From: Mageeibacillus sp. UBA1255
Lineage (GTDB): Bacteria; Bacillota; Clostridia; UBA1212; UBA1255
NCBI GenBank assembly: GCA_002308795.1
Contig: DBVV01000110.1
Coordinates: 19,584-34,390, forward strand
Reading direction: 5' to 3'
DNA: 14,807 nucleotides
Positions 8,486 to 14,807 of the stretch are shown in pieces (positions within the stretch are counted from its first letter, which is position 1; each line of letters starts with the position of its first letter). The notes under the pieces were generated by a model. That model worked only from the letters and a program-made list of their open reading frames with translations, had not been told where the DNA came from and did no database searches. Both the position numbers and the translations under genes were made by a program.

Positions 8486-10025
8486 TGACCGCCACCCCTC
8501 CTTCCCTGAACAGTTTTCTGTCGATGATCCTGTACTGGACAGCTTCCGCCATATCCTCCACTTTAACAGAACCGTGTCCGTTCATATCGGAGATCGTCCC
8601 CGAGATCGCTTTTAATTTATTAAATGCCCTTATACTTAGCGAAAGCTGCTCGGCCGATTTTAAAAGGATTTCCTCGGCTTCTGGTTCGATACAAAGCACT
8701 GTATCAAGTTCATCTCCGGAAAGGCGTGAATAAGTATCCTGGTTAAAATCGTGCTGGCGTATCTTTTCCTTCTGGATATTTCTCACATTCCTGACACGCT
8801 CTCTGATAACTTCATCAGGTTCGCAACGGTCAGACTGTATTTCGCTATACCCGGGCGTTTTTACAGGAATATGTATATCGATCCTGTCAAGTATCGGACG
8901 AGAGATCTTTTCAAGAGTATGGCTGATCATTTTAGGCGTACAGGTACATTTTTCGGGGCCTTCAAGAAGATTACCGCACCGGCACGGGTTCATCGCGCAG
9001 ATAAGCATAAAATCAGCAGGCAGTTTCTCGATGTGTCCGACTCTCGATACGGTCACGTCTCCGGAATCCATCGGCTGCCTGAGTGAATCGATCACACCGC
9101 GGTCGATTTCCGTCACCTCGTCTAAAAACAGGACTCCGCGGTGAGCGAGCGATATCTCGCCCGGGACAACGGGCCTCCCGCCTCCTATCAGTGCCGTTTT
9201 CGTCACGCCCGTATGCACTTCCCTGAAAGGCGGGTAGCGTACGACCGGCAGATCATCGTTTAAAAGGCCGCATAAGCTGTAGATCGAAGTTACGTCATAT
9301 ATATCGTTACGTTCAAGCGGGGGCAATATCGACCGTATGCTGTGTGCCAGCATGGTTTTACCGCTGCCCACCGCTCCGAGCATAAGAATATTATGCCTTC
9401 CGGACGCTGCGATCTCAACGGCCCTTTTAGCCGTTTTATGCCCCTTTATCTCCGAGATTGAAATAGATGCGTCCGGCGCGCAAAAATCGCTCAGAGAGCC
9501 CGTGAGCGGGCTTTTTTCGTGATCTGAAAGTCCGATGAGATCAGAGAGCCACTTTACCGGCCATATCCTGACACCTTCGAGGCTCATCACCTCTTTTATA
9601 TTCCCCTCGGGGATCACGATATCTTTAATACCTTCCCTGCTCGCGGAAATGCACATCGAAAACAGTCCCGACACAGGTTTTACCATACCGTCAAGCGAAA
9701 GCTCGCCTACCAGGACGTATCTATCGAGAGCGGTATCATCGATATAACCTCCCGCTGCCAGTATCCCTGCCGCTATCGCAAGGTCAAATCCCGTTCCTTC
9801 CTTCCGGATATCCGACGGAGCAAGGTTTACCGTTATCCTGCCCTTTGGCAGATCGAATCCGCAGTTTTTTACCGCTGCGCAGACTCTGTTCTTTGATTCC
9901 TTTACCGAAGCACCTGCGAGCCCGATGATCGAGAACTCTCTGATGCCGGGCGTAACGTAAGTCTCGACCGTTGTTAAAAGGCCTGTCACGCCGCTGATGC
10001 AAATCGAATTAATAATTTTGATCAT
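8475..10025 (-). CDS. comM: ComM/YifB family AAA+ ATPase (Mg-chelatase-like)
   Basis: In Vibrio, ComM is a hexameric helicase that drives branch migration during recombination of transforming DNA. Most homologues are named YifB or Mg-chelatase-related but do not chelate magnesium. This 516-residue protein has the N-terminal Lon/S5-like domain (about 1-165, with IIGLAGASVKESKNRV at 33-48 and NLAPSDIRKEGTGFDLAIA at 67-85). The AAA+ domain has Walker A GAVGSGKT (217-224), Walker B GVLFLDE (297-303), AMNPCRCGN (344-352) with KCTC (359-362), and SRPILDRID (375-383). The C-terminal domain includes LSLSIRAFNKL (461-471). The open frame extends 12 codons upstream to a GTG at 10061. I placed the start at the ATG at 10023-10025 because family members begin at this point. 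A G-rich stretch at 10036-10040 is 10 bases upstream. The added codons would also lie inside the structured leader. dprA overlaps its end. Confidence 0.95.
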   Translation of the reverse strand: MIKIINSICISGVTGLLTTVETYVTPGIREFSIIGLAGASVKESKNRVCAAVKNCGFDLPKGRITVNLAPSDIRKEGTGFDLAIAAGILAAGGYIDDTALDRYVLVGELSLDGMVKPVSGLFSMCISASREGIKDIVIPEGNIKEVMSLEGVRIWPVKWLSDLIGLSDHEKSPLTGSLSDFCAPDASISISEIKGHKTAKRAVEIAASGRHNILMLGAVGSGKTMLAHSIRSILPPLERNDIYDVTSIYSLCGLLNDDLPVVRYPPFREVHTGVTKTALIGGGRPVVPGEISLAHRGVLFLDEVTEIDRGVIDSLRQPMDSGDVTVSRVGHIEKLPADFMLICAMNPCRCGNLLEGPEKCTCTPKMISHTLEKISRPILDRIDIHIPVKTPGYSEIQSDRCEPDEVIRERVRNVRNIQKEKIRQHDFNQDTYSRLSGDELDTVLCIEPEAEEILLKSAEQLSLSIRAFNKLKAISGTISDMNGHGSVKVEDMAEAVQYRIIDRKLFREGGVAVNAA

Positions 10026-10035
10026 AAAAGAATAA

Positions 10036-10106
10036 CCCCCGGATCTTTTTATCCCGAACACGGCGAAGCGCCGTTGAACGTGGGTAAAGCATATGCCATC
10101 CGGGGG
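10036..10106 (-). promoter_or_regulatory. Nested-helix leader element in front of comM (candidate cis-regulatory RNA)
   Basis: On the minus strand three inverted repeats nest inside each other over 71 bases. The outer stem pairs CCCCCGGAT (10098-10106) with ATCCGGGGG (10036-10044), 9 perfect base pairs. The middle stem pairs TTTACCC (10082-10088) with GGG-TAAA (10048-10055, one bulged A). The inner stem pairs ACGGCG (10069-10074) with CGCCGT (10060-10065) around a 3-base loop. An asymmetric internal loop of 7 and 4 bases separates the middle and inner stems. The other joint is GGCATATGC against a short A-rich strand. The 3' arm of the outer stem contains the GGGGG that is the likely ribosome binding site of comM, 10 bases before its ATG, so folding would block translation. 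I do not recognise a known riboswitch class. The pairing is seen in the sequence; a regulatory role is inference. Confidence 0.5.
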
Positions 10107-10128
10107 ATGCTGTTCAAATATTTCCGAA

Positions 10129-10156
10129 ATATTTCCCGGGAAAAAACGGGAAATAT
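10129..10156 (-). repeat. 10-bp inverted repeat (hairpin) after nrdR
   Basis: ATATTTCCCG at one side pairs perfectly with CGGGAAATAT at the other across an 8-base loop. On the minus strand the loop begins with six T residues, and the stem can be extended by two G-U pairs. It starts 16 bases after the nrdR stop codon. No T-run follows the 3' arm on either strand, so it does not look like a normal intrinsic terminator. It may stabilise the end of the nrdR message or serve as part of the comM leader. A related AAATATTTC motif is repeated just downstream. Confidence 0.6.
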
Positions 10157-10172
10157 CCGGAAAAGACCGTAA

Positions 10173-10643
10173 TCATCTGTCCTTTCTGCCTTTTACCTCG
10201 ATCATGTTCTTAAGCTCGTCCATGAAAGAGTCAACGTCTTTGAATTGCTTGTACACTGAAGCGAATCTTACGTACGCTACTTCGTCAAGTTCCTTCAGCC
10301 TCGCCATGATCAGCTCGCCGATTTCTTTCGAGCTAACTTCTCTGCGCATCGAATTGAGCAGCTGCTGCTCGACCTGGCCCGATATTTCTTCAGCCTGTGC
10401 GACTGAGACAGGCCTTTTAGCACAAGCCTTCATAATGCAATTGGTGATCTTGGCTCTCTCGAAAGGCTGCCTGCTTCCGTCCTTCTTTATGACCATCAGC
10501 TGGGTATCTTCTATTTTCTCATATGTGGTGAACCTTGACCCGCATTTCAGACACTCACGGCGTCTCCTCACAGCGGAGAAATCCTCCGCCGGTCTGGAAT
10601 CGATAACTTTATCTTCGGTATGTGAACAATATGGACATCTCAT
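10173..10643 (-). CDS. nrdR: Transcriptional repressor NrdR
   Basis: NrdR represses ribonucleotide reductase genes by binding NrdR boxes when its ATP-cone senses high nucleotide (dATP) levels. The 156-residue protein opens MRCPYCSHTEDKVIDSRP. C3, C6, C31 and C34 form the zinc ribbon, and the basic RRRREC segment (27-31) is typical of the DNA-binding part. The ATP-cone spans about 49-139 (VIKKDGSRQPFERAKI at 51-66, and YVRFASVYKQFKDVDSF at 124-140). The frame is open to an ATG at 10715, inside the end of the GH13 gene. I chose the ATG at 10641-10643 because it begins exactly at the family's conserved N-terminus and has GGAGA seven bases upstream. It follows the GH13 gene by 40 bases, probably on the same message. 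I see no NrdR box in the window and no nrd gene, so its targets lie elsewhere. Confidence 0.96.
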   Translation of the reverse strand: MRCPYCSHTEDKVIDSRPAEDFSAVRRRRECLKCGSRFTTYEKIEDTQLMVIKKDGSRQPFERAKITNCIMKACAKRPVSVAQAEEISGQVEQQLLNSMRREVSSKEIGELIMARLKELDEVAYVRFASVYKQFKDVDSFMDELKNMIEVKGRKDR

Positions 10644-10650
10644 TTTTTTC

Positions 10651-10655
10651 TCTCC
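10651..10655 (-). promoter_or_regulatory. Ribosome binding site that fixes the nrdR start
   Basis: GGAGA on the minus strand is separated by 7 bases (GAAAAAA) from the ATG at 10641-10643. This spacing and the MRCPYC start support the shorter 156-residue NrdR over a 180-residue reading that would begin within the upstream GH13 gene. Confidence 0.7.
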
Positions 10656-10683
10656 GGCATTAATTGATCCAGGCGCATCAAAA

Positions 10684-12504
10684 TCAATACAATTCAAGCA
10701 AAATTGCATAACCATCTGCCTGTTTTAATATATTATATCCCGATTCTATATGATTTTCAAGCGCTTTTAAAATGAATTCCGGACCGCGGCCGAATCTGTC
10801 CGATGCACATAAAAGACCTTTTGGCGAATCGAGCGGTCTCAAATCTGCTTTAACAGGATCAGCCCGGTCTAAGCGGTAAAGTTCACGCGAGCGATCTGAT
10901 TTTTCGGGGAAATAACGCCTGAAGGCAAAAACGTTCTCACCCGCGTCAATAAACGATATTGACCCTCTCCTCAGTTCCTCGTGCGACGACCTTAGCGCGG
11001 ACAGATCCGAAAACCACCCGGCCATATCAAAATTTGAACTGTTCCACTCAAAGAAACGTCTGTTGTCCGGATCGGTACCGCCCTCCATACATATCTCGTC
11101 GCCGTAATAGATCAGCGGAACTCCCGGGAAGCAGAACTGAATAAGTGAATACGCCTTCACAAGGCCTCGGGCAAGCCTTTCGTCGCCCCTCGTTATCTGT
11201 TTAAGGTGCGTAAAAAGCCGCTCCACGTCATGAGAACCGGTCATATTGACAAGCGAATAATACACCTCGGGAGGATAATTGACCGAATCACTGAAAAAAT
11301 CGGAAGAAATATCACCTGCGTTGACGTTACCCTCGAAGAATTCCAGAAGACGCTTGCGAAAAGGATAATTGGTCTGTGAATGAAGCTCGGGAACTGTAAA
11401 ATAAGAGCGGTGAATTCCGTAACTGACTTTATCCGTACCGTCCTCCCACACCTCTCCGAATATCACGGCGTCCGGTTTTTCCTCTTTTACCGCGGAAAAC
11501 AGAGCCTCTAGATATTCGTCAGGGAGTTCGTCCGCGACGTCTAGCCTCCAGCCTGATGCTCCTGCCCTCAGCCAGCGCCTGACTATGCTGTCTTTCCCCT
11601 TTACCGTGTAATCAAGATAAGTTGGTTCGAGTTCTTTTACACAAGGCAGATCCAGAACGTCCCACCAGCAGTCATAAGAACCGTCTTCCCTGAAATCGTA
11701 CCAGTCGCAATAAGGCTTTTCGCCTCTCTTCGCCGCTTCGAAATATCTGCTTCTGCGGCCCGTATGGCTGAAAACGCCGTCAAATATCAGGCGTATCCCG
11801 TTTTCGCTGATTTTTTCGGTGAATCGTGAAAATGCCGCGTCTCCGCCCAAAAGCCCGTCGATATGCTCATAATCCGCAGTATCATATCTGTGGTTGGAAA
11901 CAGATTCAAAAACAGGATTCAGATATATAATATCTGCACCCAGACCCCGGATATGATCGATCTTCGATGAGATCCCCGAAAGATTTCCGCCGAAAAAATC
12001 CCACTTCGTCACTTCTCCGTCGTCATTTTTAGTATAATGCGGATGAATATCAAAAGAAGGATACATATAGGCATCCGGTTTCGGGACCACGTCCGGATCG
12101 GCAGCATAAGCGAACCTGTCGGGAAAGATCTGATATATCACGCCGTCCTTAAACCATTCAGGGACCGTAACACCGGGCTCATATACAGTTATGCGGCCTG
12201 CAATCCCGGAACTTTCATCCCCGGCAGAAAATTCGTAATAATAAGTTCCCGGCTTTGAGAAAGCGGCGGGGCCAGGTTCAAAGCGGTAACAGATCGCACC
12301 GTTTTCTTCGCATGGTGAGGCTGCTTTAGGATAATAAGATCCCGAACACTCTTCATCGCGAAATTTGCGCGTCAGAGTAAGGACCGGAAAGCAGCCTTCC
12401 GGGGCACCCTCTATAATCAAAGAAAGAAATAAAGACGTCCCCGTAGCTGCCGCGCCGCGGGGAGATCTGAACCGTTCGTCTTCCGGAATATGGATAAATC
12501 TCAT
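10684..12504 (-). CDS. Cytoplasmic GH13 alpha-glucan hydrolase (neopullulanase/cyclomaltodextrinase/maltogenic amylase type)
   Basis: This enzyme should hydrolyse alpha-1,4 and possibly alpha-1,6 bonds in maltodextrins, cyclodextrins or glycogen fragments. The 606-residue protein begins with a beta-sandwich region (about 1-110; PEDERFRSPRGA resembles the start of CBM34-type domains of this group). The TIM barrel has DGVIYQIFPDRF (120-131), DGVFSH (242-247), GWRLDVADEL (318-327) with nucleophile D322, FGEVW (349-353) with acid/base E351, and GSHDVERL (423-430) with the third acid D426. A short C-terminal beta region ends in GYAILLEL. The length suits the neopullulanase subfamily, and no signal peptide is seen. 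The ATG overlaps the phosphorylase stop by 4 bases, and no strong ribosome binding site precedes it, so translational coupling is likely. Together the two enzymes would break down stored glycogen or imported maltodextrin. The exact specificity cannot be read from the sequence. Confidence 0.92.
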   Translation of the reverse strand: MRFIHIPEDERFRSPRGAAATGTSLFLSLIIEGAPEGCFPVLTLTRKFRDEECSGSYYPKAASPCEENGAICYRFEPGPAAFSKPGTYYYEFSAGDESSGIAGRITVYEPGVTVPEWFKDGVIYQIFPDRFAYAADPDVVPKPDAYMYPSFDIHPHYTKNDDGEVTKWDFFGGNLSGISSKIDHIRGLGADIIYLNPVFESVSNHRYDTADYEHIDGLLGGDAAFSRFTEKISENGIRLIFDGVFSHTGRRSRYFEAAKRGEKPYCDWYDFREDGSYDCWWDVLDLPCVKELEPTYLDYTVKGKDSIVRRWLRAGASGWRLDVADELPDEYLEALFSAVKEEKPDAVIFGEVWEDGTDKVSYGIHRSYFTVPELHSQTNYPFRKRLLEFFEGNVNAGDISSDFFSDSVNYPPEVYYSLVNMTGSHDVERLFTHLKQITRGDERLARGLVKAYSLIQFCFPGVPLIYYGDEICMEGGTDPDNRRFFEWNSSNFDMAGWFSDLSALRSSHEELRRGSISFIDAGENVFAFRRYFPEKSDRSRELYRLDRADPVKADLRPLDSPKGLLCASDRFGRGPEFILKALENHIESGYNILKQADGYAILLELY

Positions 12505-14807
12505 CTGTGCTTCACGTTCCAGATATCATCGGCATAGGCGGCAATGGTATTGTCGCTGGAGAACCGTCCCGAGCGGGCAATATTGACCGCGCACATCCTG
12601 CTGAACCTCGATCTGTCGGAGTAAATACCGTCGATCTTGTCCCTCGCGCTCACGTACGCATCGAAATCCTTCAAAACGAAATACGGGTCTCCGTCCTTTA
12701 AAAGATGATCGAGCACGGGAGTAAATTCGTTCTTCCCCGCAAAGCCGAAATAACCTTCCCTTATCTGGGAAATGATCGCCTCGAGCCTGGAATCGTTTCT
12801 GACCTCTCTGTAAGGATCGTATCCGCCGTGCTGCTCATACGATATCACCTCGTCGGAAGTCAGGCCAAACAGAATTATATTATCATCACCGACCGCCTCA
12901 CGGATCTCGACGTTCGCCCCGTCGAGAGTTGCCAGCGTAACGGCGCCGTTCATCATAAACTTCATATTGCCCGTACCCGAAGCCTCTTTGGACGCCGTGG
13001 ATATCTGTTCGGAAATATCACCTGCCGGTATCATCCGCTCGGCCAGACTTACGTCGTAATTAGGCAGGAAAACGACTCGCAGAAAATCGGCTGCTTCTTT
13101 ATCTGAATTCACCCTGTCAGCGACCGTGCATATAAGCTTGATAGTGTTTTTAGCAAGACCGTAGCCCGGAAACGCTTTGGCAGAGAAAATAACGGTTCTC
13201 GGGTACATTCCGGAAGTATTTCCGGCTTTTATACGGTTATACATATCCATTACGCCGAAAATATTCAGCAGCTGGCGCTTGTACATATGTAGACGCTTTA
13301 CCTGGATATCAAAGATGGAATTTTTATCCACTCCGATCTCAGTGGTTTTCAGAATATATCCTGCAAGCCGTTCCTTGTTGTTCTGCTTAATAGCATACGC
13401 TTCGTCCGAAAAACCGCGGTCAATAAATTTCTCGAGCTCTGTCAGTTTTCCGGGATCCTTCCGCCATCCTGTCCCGATGGTGCGGTCAATAGCTCCGGCG
13501 AGTTCCGGGTTCGCCCCGATAAGCCATCGCCTGTGCGTTATACCGTTCGTCTTGTTATTGAACTTGCCCGGATAAAACTCGCTGAAATTCCTGAGTTCCT
13601 TGTTTTTCAGGATATCCGAGTGCAGTCTTGCCACGCCGTTCACGCTGTGGCTGCCGACTATCGCGAGGTGAGCCATTTTAACAGCTCCGTCGCCGATAAT
13701 CGACATCTTTGCGATCCTGTCGAATCCGTACCCATCTTTCATCGACAGCTCTGCCACGAAACGTCTGTTTATTTCTTCGACGATCATATAAATACGCGGC
13801 AGCAGCTTCTTGAACATATCAAGAGGCCATTTTTCAAGCGCTTCAGCAAGGATCGTGTGATTCGTGTATCCGAACGTTGCCACCGTTATGGCCCATGCGT
13901 CATCCCAGCCTAGCCCCTGTTCGTCTATAAGCAGGCGCATAAGCTCGGGTATGGCCAGAGCAGGATGCGTATCGTTTATCTGTATGGCGTTGTAAAGATG
14001 AAATTCACGGATATTTCCGCCGCCCTTAAGATACCTGCTGAGGATGTCCTGCAGTCCGGCGCTCGTAAAAAAGTACTCCTGTTTAAGTCTTAAAAGCTTG
14101 CCTCTTGGAGTAGAATCATCGGGATAAAGTACGTTCGAGATCGAGTGGGCCGTCGTTATGTTTTCAACTGCTCTGTCATAGTCGCCTTTGCTGAACTCGC
14201 TGAAATCGAATCCGGAATTCTCCGTCTCGGCGCTCCAGAGGCGAAGTGTATTCACGCGCTCGGAATCGTACCCGGGGACCGGAATATCGTACGGCACGGC
14301 GAGGACCGGCTCGTAATCTTCCAGTTCAACGTAAAGATGACCGTCGCCTCCCCAGTTCATATTTATATTTCCGCCGAACTTTACGATCCTGGCATCTTCC
14401 GCTTTGCAGATCTCCCAGACGTTCGGTATCTTGAGCCAGTTATCCGGCGTCTCGACCTGATATCCGTTCTGGATAAGCTGACGGAAAAGGCCGTACCTGT
14501 ATCTGATGCCTATTCCGGTACCGGCGATGTCAAGTGATGCCATTGAGTCAATAAAACACGCCGCAAGCCTTCCGAGGCCGCCGTTTCCAAGGCCCGGATC
14601 CGGGTCCATCTCGTACAGGTCTTCCAGTTTGATTCCGAGGTCCTTGAGGCCTTCTTCGACTACTTCCTTAAGGCCGGTGTTTATGAGGTAGTTCTCCAGG
14701 AGCTTTCCGATGAGGAACTCCATGGAGAAGTAGTAGACCTTCTTGTCGTTCTTTTCGCGGTGGATCTGCCTGGATTCCTCGCGGGCTTCCTCCGCGTTCT
14801 TGTTGAT
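12501..14807 (-). CDS. glgP: Glycogen/maltodextrin phosphorylase (5' end outside the window)
   Basis: The enzyme uses phosphate to release glucose-1-phosphate from the non-reducing ends of glycogen or maltodextrin, with pyridoxal phosphate (PLP) as cofactor. The frame has no stop up to the window edge, and 768 residues are visible. The residues before the first internal ATG (14721-14723) are clearly part of the protein: KKVYYFSMEFLIGKLLENYL is the conserved family start region. About 40-60 N-terminal residues are therefore missing from view. Other landmarks, counted in the visible protein, are DPGLGNGGLGRLAACF (70-85), QINDTHPALAIPEL (276-289), KTNGITHRRWL (419-429), DIQVKRLHMYKRQ (500-512) and EASGTGNMKFMMNGA (608-622) with the PLP-binding lysine K616. 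No residue is missing among the motifs I checked. Its stop overlaps the GH13 start. The regulatory N-terminus of animal enzymes cannot be assessed here. Confidence 0.96.
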   Translation of the reverse strand: MNKNAEEAREESRQIHREKNDKKVYYFSMEFLIGKLLENYLINTGLKEVVEEGLKDLGIKLEDLYEMDPDPGLGNGGLGRLAACFIDSMASLDIAGTGIGIRYRYGLFRQLIQNGYQVETPDNWLKIPNVWEICKAEDARIVKFGGNINMNWGGDGHLYVELEDYEPVLAVPYDIPVPGYDSERVNTLRLWSAETENSGFDFSEFSKGDYDRAVENITTAHSISNVLYPDDSTPRGKLLRLKQEYFFTSAGLQDILSRYLKGGGNIREFHLYNAIQINDTHPALAIPELMRLLIDEQGLGWDDAWAITVATFGYTNHTILAEALEKWPLDMFKKLLPRIYMIVEEINRRFVAELSMKDGYGFDRIAKMSIIGDGAVKMAHLAIVGSHSVNGVARLHSDILKNKELRNFSEFYPGKFNNKTNGITHRRWLIGANPELAGAIDRTIGTGWRKDPGKLTELEKFIDRGFSDEAYAIKQNNKERLAGYILKTTEIGVDKNSIFDIQVKRLHMYKRQLLNIFGVMDMYNRIKAGNTSGMYPRTVIFSAKAFPGYGLAKNTIKLICTVADRVNSDKEAADFLRVVFLPNYDVSLAERMIPAGDISEQISTASKEASGTGNMKFMMNGAVTLATLDGANVEIREAVGDDNIILFGLTSDEVISYEQHGGYDPYREVRNDSRLEAIISQIREGYFGFAGKNEFTPVLDHLLKDGDPYFVLKDFDAYVSARDKIDGIYSDRSRFSRMCAVNIARSGRFSSDNTIAAYADDIWNVKHR

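Noticed and set aside
10026..10061. GTG start at 10061 that would add 12 residues to ComM
   Set aside because: The added residues do not resemble ComM N-termini, no good ribosome binding site precedes the GTG, and the stretch overlaps the nested-stem element. The ATG at 10025 fits the family start.
10051..10063. ATCCCGAACACGG on the plus strand resembles a conserved segment of 5S rRNA
   Set aside because: Only this short piece matches. The rest of 5S rRNA, including its terminal stem and total length of about 115 bases, is absent, so chance is more likely.
10644..10715. ATG at 10715 giving a 180-residue NrdR
   Set aside because: It lies inside the GH13 gene, and the extra 24 residues are not part of NrdR. 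The zinc ribbon of the family begins MRCPYC, which matches the ATG at 10643 with GGAGA upstream.

Overview
The window reads as bacterial chromosome with all genes on the minus strand, so transcription runs from base 14807 toward base 1. The order dprA-topA-trmFO is a conserved arrangement in Firmicutes. TrmFO itself and a Clostridia-type lipoprotein amidase point the same way. My inference is a Clostridia-like anaerobe, perhaps from a gut or other plant-polymer-rich habitat because of the alpha-L-rhamnosidase. I cannot name a genus. I see no insertion sequence, phage gene, CRISPR array, tRNA or rRNA.

Layout in the direction of transcription: (1) 14807-10684 is a glycogen/maltodextrin pair. 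It holds a glycogen phosphorylase that is cut by the window edge and a cytoplasmic GH13 glucan hydrolase, overlapping by 4 bases. (2) 10643-10173 is nrdR, the ribonucleotide reductase repressor, 40 bases downstream of the GH13 gene. (3) 10172-10026 is a structured intergenic stretch. It contains a 10-bp hairpin and then a compact set of nested inverted repeats whose last arm covers the likely ribosome binding site of comM. (4) 10025-7352 is comM/yifB and dprA, overlapping by 11 bases. Both act on incoming single-stranded DNA in natural transformation. (5) 7351-3612 is topA and trmFO, headed by a good sigma-A-type promoter. (6) 3615-1 is a chain with 4-base overlaps: a GH78 rhamnosidase (TTG start), a lipoprotein N-acetylmuramoyl-L-alanine amidase, and the first 31 codons of a membrane-anchored protein that may be a penicillin-binding protein.

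Most of the window is ordinary housekeeping and carbohydrate metabolism. Three translational overlaps of 4 bases (3612-3615, 1075-1078, 89-92) tie trmFO, the rhamnosidase, the amidase and the last gene into one probable operon. The rhamnosidase is the gene that fits this cell-maintenance group least well. The most interesting unexplained item is the 71-base nested-helix element in front of comM, which could be a cis-regulatory RNA. I do not recognise its family. Two gene starts were set downstream of the longest open frame: comM at 10025 and nrdR at 10643.
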